Origin: Curtobacterium sp. 9128
GTDB taxonomy: Bacteria; Actinomycetota; Actinomycetes; Actinomycetales; Microbacteriaceae
Direction: 5' to 3'
DNA: 64,000 nt
NCBI RefSeq assembly: GCF_900086645.1
Contig: NZ_LT576451.1
Span: 1,736,001 to 1,800,000, forward strand
Below are positions 17,545 through 24,730 of this stretch, piece after piece. How positions within the stretch are numbered: position 1 is the first letter of the stretch; every line of letters starts with the position of its first letter. The notes under the pieces were generated by a model. That model was not told where the DNA came from. It did not search any database and saw only the letters and a list, made by a program, of their open reading frames with translations. Made by a program: the position numbers and the translations under genes.

Positions 17545-17629
17545 CGGGACCGACCGACGCGCGGGACCGACCGGCGCGCGGGACAGACCGGCGCGCGGGA
17601 CCGACCGACGCGCGGGACAGACTGGCCGG
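17545..17629. repeat. Five tandem copies of a 17-bp unit next to an ABC gene stop
   Basis: Units of the form CGGGACCGACCGACGCG run from 17545 to 17629 with a few substitutions (GACC or GACA, GACG or GGCG) and end 2 bp from the stop codon of the ABC ATPase gene. The repeat follows directly on the palindrome at 17457-17542. Confidence 0.88.
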
Positions 17630-17631
17630 CG

Positions 17632-19212
17632 CTACGCGGCGGCGGACCTCGGGCCGGCCGACAGCCGCTCGGCGGCGCGGACGAGCCCCGCGGTCACGGC
17701 GTGCGTCGGGCGTGCGAACAGCTCGGCGGCCGGGCCGTGTTCCACCGCGGCACCGTCGTGCATCACCAGGACGTCGTCCGCGATACGCCGGACCGCACGG
17801 AGGTCGTGCGACACGAACACCATCGCGACACCGGTCTCGTCGCGGAGCCGTTCCAGGAGGCCCATCACGGCGTCCTGCACCGTGGCGTCGAGCGCCGTGA
17901 CGGGTTCGTCGAGCACGAGCACGTCCGGCCCCGTCGCCAGCGCACGGGCGATCGCCAGCCGCTGCCGTTGCCCGCCGGACAGCGTCAGCGGCGACCGGCC
18001 GCGGATCGCGGGGTCGAGGTCGACCTGCCGCAGGGCCTCGTCGACGCGAGCGTCGAGCGACCCGGTCGCCCGTCGTGCGTCGCCGCCGGACATCGCGTCC
18101 GCCAGCACCCGCTCGACGCTCCACCGCTCGTCGAAGGTCGCGCCGGGGTCCTGCACGACGGCGGACACCCGGCGGCGGCGTGCCCGTCGGTCCCGCTCGG
18201 GGAGCGGAGACCAGGGGTCCCCGTCGAGCGTCACCGTGCCGGTGTCCGGCGCCTCGAGCCCGAGCAGCATGCGCACGAGCGTCGTCTTGCCGGACCCGGA
18301 CGCCCCGACGACACCGAGTGTCCGCCCACGCCGCAGTCGGAACGACACCCCCGTGACGGCGTCCACCCGGTCGTACGACTTCCGGAGGTCCGTCGTCTCG
18401 AGCACGGCGGCAGCAGCGCCGACGACCGGCCGCGGCGACGCGGTCCGCCCGGCGGCCGAAGCGGCGACGAGCGCCCGGGTGACCGGGTGGGTGGGGGATC
18501 GGAGCACCTGCGTCACCGGCCCCTGCTCGACGATCCGCCCGCCGTCCATCACCACGACGCGGTCGGCCCACCCGGCGACGAGCCCCAGGTCGTGCGTCAC
18601 GACGAGCAGCCCCGCGCCCTGCTGTTGCGCTGTCCGGAGCTGTTCCATCACGCGGACGGCAACACCCGCGTCGAGCGCCGTGGTCGGTTCGTCCGCCACG
18701 ACGAGCACCGGTGAGCCGATGGTCGCGGCGGCGATGAGCGCGCGCTGCCGCATCCCGCCGGACAGGGTCCCCGCGAGCCGGCCGTCCGCCGCGATCGCCG
18801 GGTCGAGCCCGACCGCGTCGAGCGCGGAGCGCACGGCGTCCACCCGCTCGCGAGCGCTCATCTCCGTGTGCAGCCGCAGGGCGTCGCCGACCTCGCGCCC
18901 GACGGGACGCAGCGGGTCCAACGCACCGAGTGCCTCCTGGCCGACGTAGCCGACCTGTGACCCACGGACCGCTCGCCACCGTCGTTCCGAGAACGCGCGG
19001 GTGTCGAACCCGGCGACCTCGAGTCGGTCCGCGCGGACGGCGGAGCCGGGCGCCGACAGGCCGAGCAGGGCCCGGACGGTGACGGTCTTGCCGGAGCCGG
19101 ACGCGCCGACCAGCGCGATGCACTCGCCGGGGTCCACGTGCAGCGTGACGTCGTGGACGACCGTTGCGCCGCCGATCGCGACGGACAGCCCGTCGACACC
19201 CAGCACGTTCAT
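17632..19212 (-). CDS. Fused double ATPase of a peptide/nickel-type ABC importer
   Basis: 526 residues holding two ABC domains in one chain (DppD-DppF fusion). Domain 1: Walker A GASGSGKT at 36-43, signature LSGGM at 150-154, Walker B VLVVADEP at 169-176. Domain 2: Walker A GASGSGKT at 303-310, signature LSGGQ at 411-415, Walker B VLVLDEPV. Both have the TH/SHD switch histidine (VVTHDLG, FVSHDLR). ATG 19212 overlaps the stop of the upstream permease gene by 4 nt. It powers the two permeases encoded upstream. It is the last gene of the operon and is followed by the 17-bp tandem array. Confidence 0.95.
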   Translation of the reverse strand: MNVLGVDGLSVAIGGATVVHDVTLHVDPGECIALVGASGSGKTVTVRALLGLSAPGSAVRADRLEVAGFDTRAFSERRWRAVRGSQVGYVGQEALGALDPLRPVGREVGDALRLHTEMSARERVDAVRSALDAVGLDPAIAADGRLAGTLSGGMRQRALIAAATIGSPVLVVADEPTTALDAGVAVRVMEQLRTAQQQGAGLLVVTHDLGLVAGWADRVVVMDGGRIVEQGPVTQVLRSPTHPVTRALVAASAAGRTASPRPVVGAAAAVLETTDLRKSYDRVDAVTGVSFRLRRGRTLGVVGASGSGKTTLVRMLLGLEAPDTGTVTLDGDPWSPLPERDRRARRRRVSAVVQDPGATFDERWSVERVLADAMSGGDARRATGSLDARVDEALRQVDLDPAIRGRSPLTLSGGQRQRLAIARALATGPDVLVLDEPVTALDATVQDAVMGLLERLRDETGVAMVFVSHDLRAVRRIADDVLVMHDGAAVEHGPAAELFARPTHAVTAGLVRAAERLSAGPRSAAA

Positions 19213-20090
19213 CGCACCACTCCCGTTCGTCGGATGGCCCGGCCGAGCACCGTCACCGCGGTCGCGAGCACGACGATCGCGAGGCCGGGGAAGGTGCTCA
19301 TCCAGGGCGCTGTCTGCAGGTAGGTCCGGCCGTCGGCGAGCATCGCGCCCCACTCCGGAGCGGGCGGTGGCGTGCCGACGCCGAGGTAGCTGAGTGCCGA
19401 AGCCCACACGATCGCCTGCCCGATGCCGAGCGTCCCGACCGCGACGACCGGCCAGAGTGCCGCCGGCAGCACGTGCCGCACGACGATGCGCGCGGGGGAA
19501 CGCCCGAGCAGCACGGCGGTCTCGACGACCTGGGAGGACCGAGCCGATCGGACCAGGCCACGGACGATGCGCGCGTACCCGGGTGCCGTGGCGAACCCGA
19601 CGGCGAGCATCGCGGGCACCGGGCCGGGGCCGGTCACGGCGATGACGACCAGTGCGACGAGGAGCAGCGGGAGCGCGAACGCGACCTCGGTGATCCGCCC
19701 GATGACGGCGTCGACGGCCCGGCCGCCGAGGCCGGCCGCGACGCCGAGCACCACCCCGAGGCCACCGCCGACCAGCGTGGCGACGACCCCGACCACGAGG
19801 CTCGCCCTCGTGCCGGCGACGACCCGCGCCAGGACGTCCCGCCCGGACTCGTCGGTGCCGAACGGACTCGACCAACTCGGGGCTTGCAGCGCCTGCGCGG
19901 GGTGCACGGCGAGCGGGTCACCGCCTCCGAGCAGCGCCGGCCACACCGCAGCGACGACGGCGAGCGCCACCACGGCCGCCGCCAGGATCCCTGCCGGCCC
20001 GAGCGTCCCCCCACGGACTCGCTCGGACCGTCGGGCCCCGTCTCCCGGTTGCGCGCCGGCCTGGAGGCTCGGTTCGGCGATCCCGCTCAT
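19209..20090 (-). CDS. ABC transporter permease, DppC-like
   Basis: 293 residues from ATG 20090, overlapping the preceding permease gene by 4 nt. About six transmembrane segments are visible, the first being AGILAAAVVALAVVAAVWPA. FGTDESGRDVLARVVAGTR is the typical entry to the permease core of DppC/OppC proteins. The EAA loop that docks with the ATPase is VETAVLLGRSPARIVVRHVLP. It forms a heterodimer with the DppB-like permease encoded just upstream. The substrate class (peptides, nickel or other) is not decided by the permease sequence. Confidence 0.93.
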   Translation of the reverse strand: MSGIAEPSLQAGAQPGDGARRSERVRGGTLGPAGILAAAVVALAVVAAVWPALLGGGDPLAVHPAQALQAPSWSSPFGTDESGRDVLARVVAGTRASLVVGVVATLVGGGLGVVLGVAAGLGGRAVDAVIGRITEVAFALPLLLVALVVIAVTGPGPVPAMLAVGFATAPGYARIVRGLVRSARSSQVVETAVLLGRSPARIVVRHVLPAALWPVVAVGTLGIGQAIVWASALSYLGVGTPPPAPEWGAMLADGRTYLQTAPWMSTFPGLAIVVLATAVTVLGRAIRRTGVVR

Positions 20091-21106
20091 CGCGCCCCCG
20101 CCTCGGGGTGCTTCCGCACGCGCGGCGGCCCCGACTGTCGGCCGCGGGGATCGACGATGCGCTCGAGGACATCGGCGACGGCGAGCACGACGACGTACGC
20201 GAGCGCCGACACCATCGCGATGCCGACGACGAGGGGCATGTCGCGCTGGGTGACCGCGGTGACCAGGGCTCGCCCGATGCCGGGCAGCGCGAACACCGAC
20301 TCGACGACGACTGCCCCGGACACGAGCGACCCGAACGCCCAGGCGGACAGGGCGATCCCCGGGAGTGCGGCGTGCCGGAGCAGGTGCCGACCGAACACAC
20401 CCGCGCGGGTCTCGCCGCGCCCGCGTGCGGCGAGCGCGAAGGCCGACCGCTGGGCGTCGACGACCCCGTCGCGGATGGTCTCGGCGAGGTACCCGGCGAC
20501 GGGGACGGCCACCGTGACGACGGGCAGGACCCACCCGCGCGCGGTGCCGTCGCTCACCGCCGGGAACCACCCGAGGCTGCTGGCGAAGACGACGATGAGC
20601 ACGCTGCCGAGCCAGAAGTGCGGGGTCACGCTGGCGGTGACGCTCAGGGCCGAGGTCAGCCCCGCGGCGAACCGGCCGCGCTGGGTCGACCACCACGCGG
20701 CGACGATCGCGAGCGCCCATGCGACGACGAGCCCGGCGACCGCCAGGGTGAGCGTCACGGGGAGCTGCTGTCCGAGCAGCGTGGCCACCGGCGTGCGGAA
20801 CGCGTACGAGTCGCCGAGCTGCCCGGTCGCCAGGCGTCCGAGGAACACCGCGTACTGGACGACGACGGGGCGGTCGAAGCCGTAGTCGTGGCGGACCTGG
20901 TCGACCGCGGCGGCCGATGCCTGCGACCCGGGGCCACCGAGGATCGCGAGTGCGGGGTCGCCCGGGATGAGCCGGATCGCGACGAAGACGATCGTCGCGA
21001 CCGCCCAGAGCACGCCGATGCCGCCCAGCGCACGGCGGAGCACCCAGCGCGACCACTGCGCCGGTGCCGAGCCGCCGCCGGGCCGGGTCAGGCCTGCGCG
21101 ACGCAT
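20087..21106 (-). CDS. ABC transporter permease, DppB-like
   Basis: 339 residues. The first helix LRRALGGIGVLWAVATIVF is followed by the periplasmic IRLIPGDPALAILGG typical of DppB/OppB permeases. The core YGFDRPVVVQYAVFLGRLATGQLGDS-like region and the EAA loop ALAARGRGETRAGVFGRHLL follow. It starts 20 bp after the substrate-binding lipoprotein gene and overlaps the next permease by 4 nt, so it is translated as part of one operon. The C-terminus is basic and ends in PRVRKHPEAGAR. Confidence 0.94.
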   Translation of the reverse strand: MRRAGLTRPGGGSAPAQWSRWVLRRALGGIGVLWAVATIVFVAIRLIPGDPALAILGGPGSQASAAAVDQVRHDYGFDRPVVVQYAVFLGRLATGQLGDSYAFRTPVATLLGQQLPVTLTLAVAGLVVAWALAIVAAWWSTQRGRFAAGLTSALSVTASVTPHFWLGSVLIVVFASSLGWFPAVSDGTARGWVLPVVTVAVPVAGYLAETIRDGVVDAQRSAFALAARGRGETRAGVFGRHLLRHAALPGIALSAWAFGSLVSGAVVVESVFALPGIGRALVTAVTQRDMPLVVGIAMVSALAYVVVLAVADVLERIVDPRGRQSGPPRVRKHPEAGAR

Positions 21107-21125
21107 CCCGTGCCTCCTGTCCGGA

Positions 21126-22751
21126 TCAGTCCGCGATCCAGGCCGAGCCGAACCACGGGGTCGACACCGGGGTGGTGCGGATGCCGTGCACGCTCGAGCG
21201 GTACAGGAAGTGGTTCTGCTGGTCGTAGAGGGGCAGCACCGTCCGGCTCTCGAGGATGCGCTTCTGGGCCTGCTCGTACAGGTCCGCGCGGGTGCTCTGG
21301 TCCGAGGTCTCGGCTGCCCGCTGGAGCAGCGAGTCGAGCTCCGGCTCGTCGAGCTGCGCGAGGTTCGCGAAGTAGCCCGACGGAGCGGGCGTGATGCTCG
21401 CGGAGTCGTAGAGGATCCGCAGGACGTCCGGCCCGACCTTCGTGTACGGGGCGCTGACCACGTCGTACTGGTTCTTCGCGAGGGCCGCGTACCAGCTCGA
21501 CAGGTCGAGTTCCTGCAGCTGCACCTTGATGCCGACCTTCGCTTCGGATGCCTGGATCTGCTGGAACAGGCTGCGCTCGGCCGGGACCGACTGGTTCGTC
21601 GACACCGGGAACGTCACGGTCAGCTGCTTGCCGTCCTTCTCGCGGATGCCGTCCGAGCCGACCTTCCAGCCGGCGTCGTCGAGGAGCCGCTTCGCCGTCG
21701 CCGGCTGGTACCGGAACAGGCTCTTGTCGGAGTAGGCGAACGGTTCGACGCTCGACAGCACCGAGTACGAGCGCTTCGCGGTGCCGAGGAACAGGCTCTG
21801 GATGCCCGGGTCGATCTCGGCACCGGCGATGAACGCCTTGCGCACGGCTTCGTCCTGGAAGACGCCGTGGCCGGAGTTCAGCTCGAGTCGGTTCGAGGCG
21901 CCGGGTCGGGGCGCGTCGAGGTCGCGGATGGTGCCCTTCGAGGACGCGGCCTTGAGCTGGTCGGGCTGCGCGTTGTCGATGACGTCGACCTGGCCGGACT
22001 GCAGCGCCGCGTAGCGCGAGGTGGAGTCCGGGATGAAGCGCCAGGAGATGCCGTCGAGGCGCGGCTTCGTCTTCCCCCAGTAGTCCTTGTTCTGGACAAG
22101 CGTCACGCGGTCGCCGTGCTTCCAGTCCGTGATCTCGAACGGGCCGGTGCCGACGGGGGACTCGCAGTTCTCCTTCTGGGAGCGGTCGAGTGCCTTCGGG
22201 GACTCCATGCCGACCCACGCCTGCGAGAACGACTCGAGCAGTGCGCTGTCCGGACGGCTGAGCGACAGCGTCACGGTGTGGTCGTCGGTTGCCGTTGCCT
22301 TCTGGATGGACTGCAGCGCGAGGTAGCCCGTGCTCGACGCCGTCGTCGGGTCCTGCACGTGCTCGATGTTCCGCACCACGGCGGCCGCGTCGAACGGGGT
22401 GCCGTCGGTGAACGACACGCCCTGACGCAGCGTGAACGTCAGTGTCTTGCCGTCGTCGCTCGTGGTCCACTTCGTCGCGAGGGCCGGCGTGGGCTTGCCG
22501 TCGTCGAGCCCGACGAGCTCCTCGATGTACTGGCTCGCCAGCAGCGCCTGCGGGTAGTTGCCGCCGACGTGCGGGTCGAGGCAGGTGGGTTCGGCGTCGC
22601 CGGAAGCGTAGGTCAGCGTGCCGCCGTTCTCCGGCGTGGCGTCGGCGGAGCTCGTGCCGGACCCCGTGCAGGCGGTCAGCGCGAGGAGGACGGCGACGGC
22701 ACCGGCGAGGGCACCGATCCTTCGGGTTTTCTGTACTGGGTCCAAGATCAT
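21126..22751 (-). CDS. ABC transporter substrate-binding lipoprotein (SBP family 5)
   Basis: 541 residues. A lipoprotein signal peptide ends in the lipobox LTAC with lipidated Cys28. The family 5 fold of peptide/nickel-binding proteins is shown by ATKWTTSDDGKTLTFTLRQG, VSFTDGTPFDAAAVV and SPVGTGPFEITDWKHGDRV. It is anchored outside the membrane and hands its ligand to the two permeases encoded next. ATG 22751 has no ribosome binding site. A TAGACT box 12-17 bp upstream fits a leaderless or very short leader transcript. The ligand is not clear; a nickel-type histidine or metallophore signature is not evident. Confidence 0.94.
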   Translation of the reverse strand: MILDPVQKTRRIGALAGAVAVLLALTACTGSGTSSADATPENGGTLTYASGDAEPTCLDPHVGGNYPQALLASQYIEELVGLDDGKPTPALATKWTTSDDGKTLTFTLRQGVSFTDGTPFDAAAVVRNIEHVQDPTTASSTGYLALQSIQKATATDDHTVTLSLSRPDSALLESFSQAWVGMESPKALDRSQKENCESPVGTGPFEITDWKHGDRVTLVQNKDYWGKTKPRLDGISWRFIPDSTSRYAALQSGQVDVIDNAQPDQLKAASSKGTIRDLDAPRPGASNRLELNSGHGVFQDEAVRKAFIAGAEIDPGIQSLFLGTAKRSYSVLSSVEPFAYSDKSLFRYQPATAKRLLDDAGWKVGSDGIREKDGKQLTVTFPVSTNQSVPAERSLFQQIQASEAKVGIKVQLQELDLSSWYAALAKNQYDVVSAPYTKVGPDVLRILYDSASITPAPSGYFANLAQLDEPELDSLLQRAAETSDQSTRADLYEQAQKRILESRTVLPLYDQQNHFLYRSSVHGIRTTPVSTPWFGSAWIAD

Positions 22752-22783
22752 GGCTCGACGAGTCTAGTTGTTTACTGGACCCC
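22752..22783. promoter_or_regulatory. 32-bp divergent promoter of the ABC operon and TetR gene
   Basis: The two divergent genes start only 32 bp apart and neither has a Shine-Dalgarno sequence. TAGACT (minus strand, 22763-22768) is a plausible -10 for the ABC operon. The sequences TGGGTCCA (just inside the ABC gene) and TGGACCCC (just before the TetR ATG) are an inverted pair that could be the operator. Confidence 0.45.
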
Positions 22784-23383
22784 ATGGACGAACCGATCCG
22801 CCGTGGGGGACGGCCGCGACGATCGAGCGCCGAGGTGCTCGCGGACGCAGCCGCCGAGCTGTTCCTGGAGCAGGGCTACGGCCGGACCACGGTCGACCAG
22901 ATCGCCGCACGCGCCGGCGTGAGCCGCGCGACGTTCTTCAACTACTTCCCGGCGAAGTCCGACGTGATGTGGCTCGAGCTCGACGCCGCGGTCGGAGCGC
23001 TGCCCGCGTTGCTGGCGGCGTCGGACGACCCGTCCGCGGTGCGAGCGGTGGAGAGCGCGTTGCTCGCCGCCGCCCGGGCGCACGACCCCGAGCGGGTCCC
23101 GTGGGCGATCGCGCAGGCCGAGGTGATGGGGATCGGGCCGGAGCTCGTGGGCAGCGTCGCGGCCCGGGTGATGGCGCAGCACGGGGCCGTCGCGGCGTTC
23201 GTCGCCCGGCGGACGGGGGAGTACGCGGGGTCGCTCTGGCCCCAGACCGTCGCCGGCGCGATGCTCGGCGCCGCTGCCGCTGCCTTCGGGGTGTGGGTCG
23301 CGGACGGGGTGGCTCGGCGTCCCCTCGTGGAGTACGTCGGCGCGGCGCTGACGCCGGTTGCCGCTGGCCTCGACGCGCGCTGA
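22784..23383 (+). CDS. TetR family regulator, divergent from the ABC importer
   Basis: 199 residues from ATG 22784. The DNA-binding part reads RRSSAEVLADAAAELFLEQG, YGRTTVDQIAARAGVSRATF and FNYFPAKSDVMW, a clear TetR helix-turn-helix. The ligand domain is alanine-rich. It is divergent from the importer operon with a 32-bp spacer, so it very likely controls it. The last ~32 bp of the gene are part of a tandem duplication that runs past the stop, so the C-terminus TPVAAGLDAR may have been reshaped by that duplication. Confidence 0.92.
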   Translation: MDEPIRRGGRPRRSSAEVLADAAAELFLEQGYGRTTVDQIAARAGVSRATFFNYFPAKSDVMWLELDAAVGALPALLAASDDPSAVRAVESALLAAARAHDPERVPWAIAQAEVMGIGPELVGSVAARVMAQHGAVAAFVARRTGEYAGSLWPQTVAGAMLGAAAAAFGVWVADGVARRPLVEYVGAALTPVAAGLDAR

Positions 23384-23410
23384 CGCCGGTCGCCGCTGGC
23401 ATCGACGCGC
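23347..23410. repeat. 32-bp tandem duplication across the TetR stop
   Basis: GCTGACGCCGGTTGCCGCTG and following 12 bases (23347-23378) are repeated with two changes at 23379-23410. The stop codon TGA (23381-23383) lies at the start of the second copy. Confidence 0.85.
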
Positions 23411-23446
23411 ACTGACACCGCGGCGCCGTCAGTCGGTGCGGGGCAG

Positions 23447-24481
23447 TCAGTCGGTGCGGAGCGTGCCCGCCCCGCCCGACGCGACGTCCTCCGCGGTCCC
23501 GTCGCGCACGACGTCGGGGACCTCGGCGTCGGTCGGCACCAGGGACTCGTCGCCGGGCAGGCTCAGGGTGAGGACCGCTTCCTCGATGTACTGGCTGTCC
23601 TCGAGTGACTTCTCGACGTCGCGCAGCCGGACGGCCACGTGCGACTCGTCCTCGTTGCCGGTCAGGTCGATCGCGGCGACGAGGTAGACCCGCGACGGCC
23701 CGACGAACTCCAGGTGCAGGTACGTCACGCGTTCGATCTGCTCGCGGGAGAGCAGCTCGACCAGCACCGCGTTCTCCAGCTCCGGCGAGGTGCTCTCCCC
23801 GAGCAGGAACCGGCGGTTGCGGTCGATGAGGACGATCGCGACGACGCCGAGCAGGATGCCGACCGCGATCGAGCCGATCGCGTCGAAGACCGCCAACCCG
23901 GTGACCTGGTGCAGGAACACCCCGAGGAAGGCGATGACGAGGCCGACGAGGGCGGCCGCGTCCTCGGCGAACACCGCGCGGAGCGTCGGGTTCGAGGACT
24001 GCAGCACGTGCCGCAGTACCGGCACCTGACGCTTCGTCGCGGCACCGTGCGCCTGCCGGTACGCCTGCAGGAAGCTCGTGCCCTCGAGGCAGAACGACAG
24101 CGCGAGCACGATGTAGTTCAGGGTGACGTCCTCGGCCGGCCCGGTCTCGCCCAGCTCGGAGATGCCGTGGTAGATCGACACGATCGCGCCCGCGGTGAAC
24201 AGCCCGAACGCGGCGAACATCGACCAGATGTAGGTCTCGCGGCCGTAGCCGAGCGGGTGCGCCACGTCACGCTTCTTCGCGCCCCGCCGCTCGGCGATGA
24301 GCAGGAAGATCTCGTTCCCGGTGTCGGCCCACGAGTGCGCCGCCTCGGCCACCATCGACGCGGACCCGGACAGGAGTGCGGCGATCGACTTGGCGATGGC
24401 GACGAGCAGGTTCGCGCCGAACGCGATGACGACGGTGAGCAGGGATTCGGGACGATCCTGCTGCTGATCAGACGAGGGCAT
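23447..24481 (-). CDS. Cation diffusion facilitator family transporter (SLC30A9-like)
   Basis: 344 residues, six transmembrane segments. TM2 has the metal-site pattern HSWADTGNE (His48, Asp52). TM5 has FAEDAAALVGLVIAF, the ED form seen in the SLC30A9/ZnT9-like branch instead of HxxxD. HPLGYGRETYIWS is the usual CDF cytoplasmic loop. A cytosolic C-terminal domain (EQIERVTYLHLEFVGPSRVY) completes it. It should export Zn2+ or a similar divalent metal in exchange for protons. It is divergent from the ileS leader, and no metal-regulator site was recognised. Metal choice is inferred. Confidence 0.92.
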   Translation of the reverse strand: MPSSDQQQDRPESLLTVVIAFGANLLVAIAKSIAALLSGSASMVAEAAHSWADTGNEIFLLIAERRGAKKRDVAHPLGYGRETYIWSMFAAFGLFTAGAIVSIYHGISELGETGPAEDVTLNYIVLALSFCLEGTSFLQAYRQAHGAATKRQVPVLRHVLQSSNPTLRAVFAEDAAALVGLVIAFLGVFLHQVTGLAVFDAIGSIAVGILLGVVAIVLIDRNRRFLLGESTSPELENAVLVELLSREQIERVTYLHLEFVGPSRVYLVAAIDLTGNEDESHVAVRLRDVEKSLEDSQYIEEAVLTLSLPGDESLVPTDAEVPDVVRDGTAEDVASGGAGTLRTD

Positions 24482-24504
24482 CCCTCAAGCATGCTCCCGT
24501 CCGG

Positions 24505-24510
24505 TAAACT
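24505..24510 (+). promoter_or_regulatory. -10 box of the ileS transcript
   Basis: TAAACT followed by 6-7 bp puts transcription start near 24517, just ahead of the T-box specifier stem. No clear -35 element was seen. Confidence 0.45.
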
Positions 24511-24516
24511 CCCGTA

Positions 24517-24700
24517 CCAAGAGCACTGATCCGGCCATCACCGGGGAGCTCCCGGAAGAACGCGGGACGCACACGAAGCGGTCCGTCAGTAGAGCCGGGC
24601 GGGTTCGGGACCGTCACCATCCCCGACGACGAGCGGCCGTTCCGGTGTCCCGGACGGCAAGCGAGGTGGTACCGCGGAGTGCATGCTCCGTCCTCGTGGT
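24517..24700 (+). ncRNA. T-box riboswitch controlling ileS (specifier ATC)
   Basis: The conserved T-box bulge appears as GGTGGTACCGCGG (24665-24677), followed by a stem GGAGTGCATGCTCC. Upstream, GGCCATCACCGGGGAGC and GGAAGAAC give the actinobacterial ileS specifier loop with codon ATC at 24537-24539, close to the 5' end. Stem I is therefore very short, as in the translational T-boxes of actinobacterial ileS genes. Uncharged tRNA-Ile should pair with ATC and with the bulge and free the ribosome binding site AGGAG at 24719. No T-run terminator is present, which supports translational control. Confidence 0.92.
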
Positions 24701-24730
24701 CCTGAACCGGCAACCCACAGGAGCCCCGCG

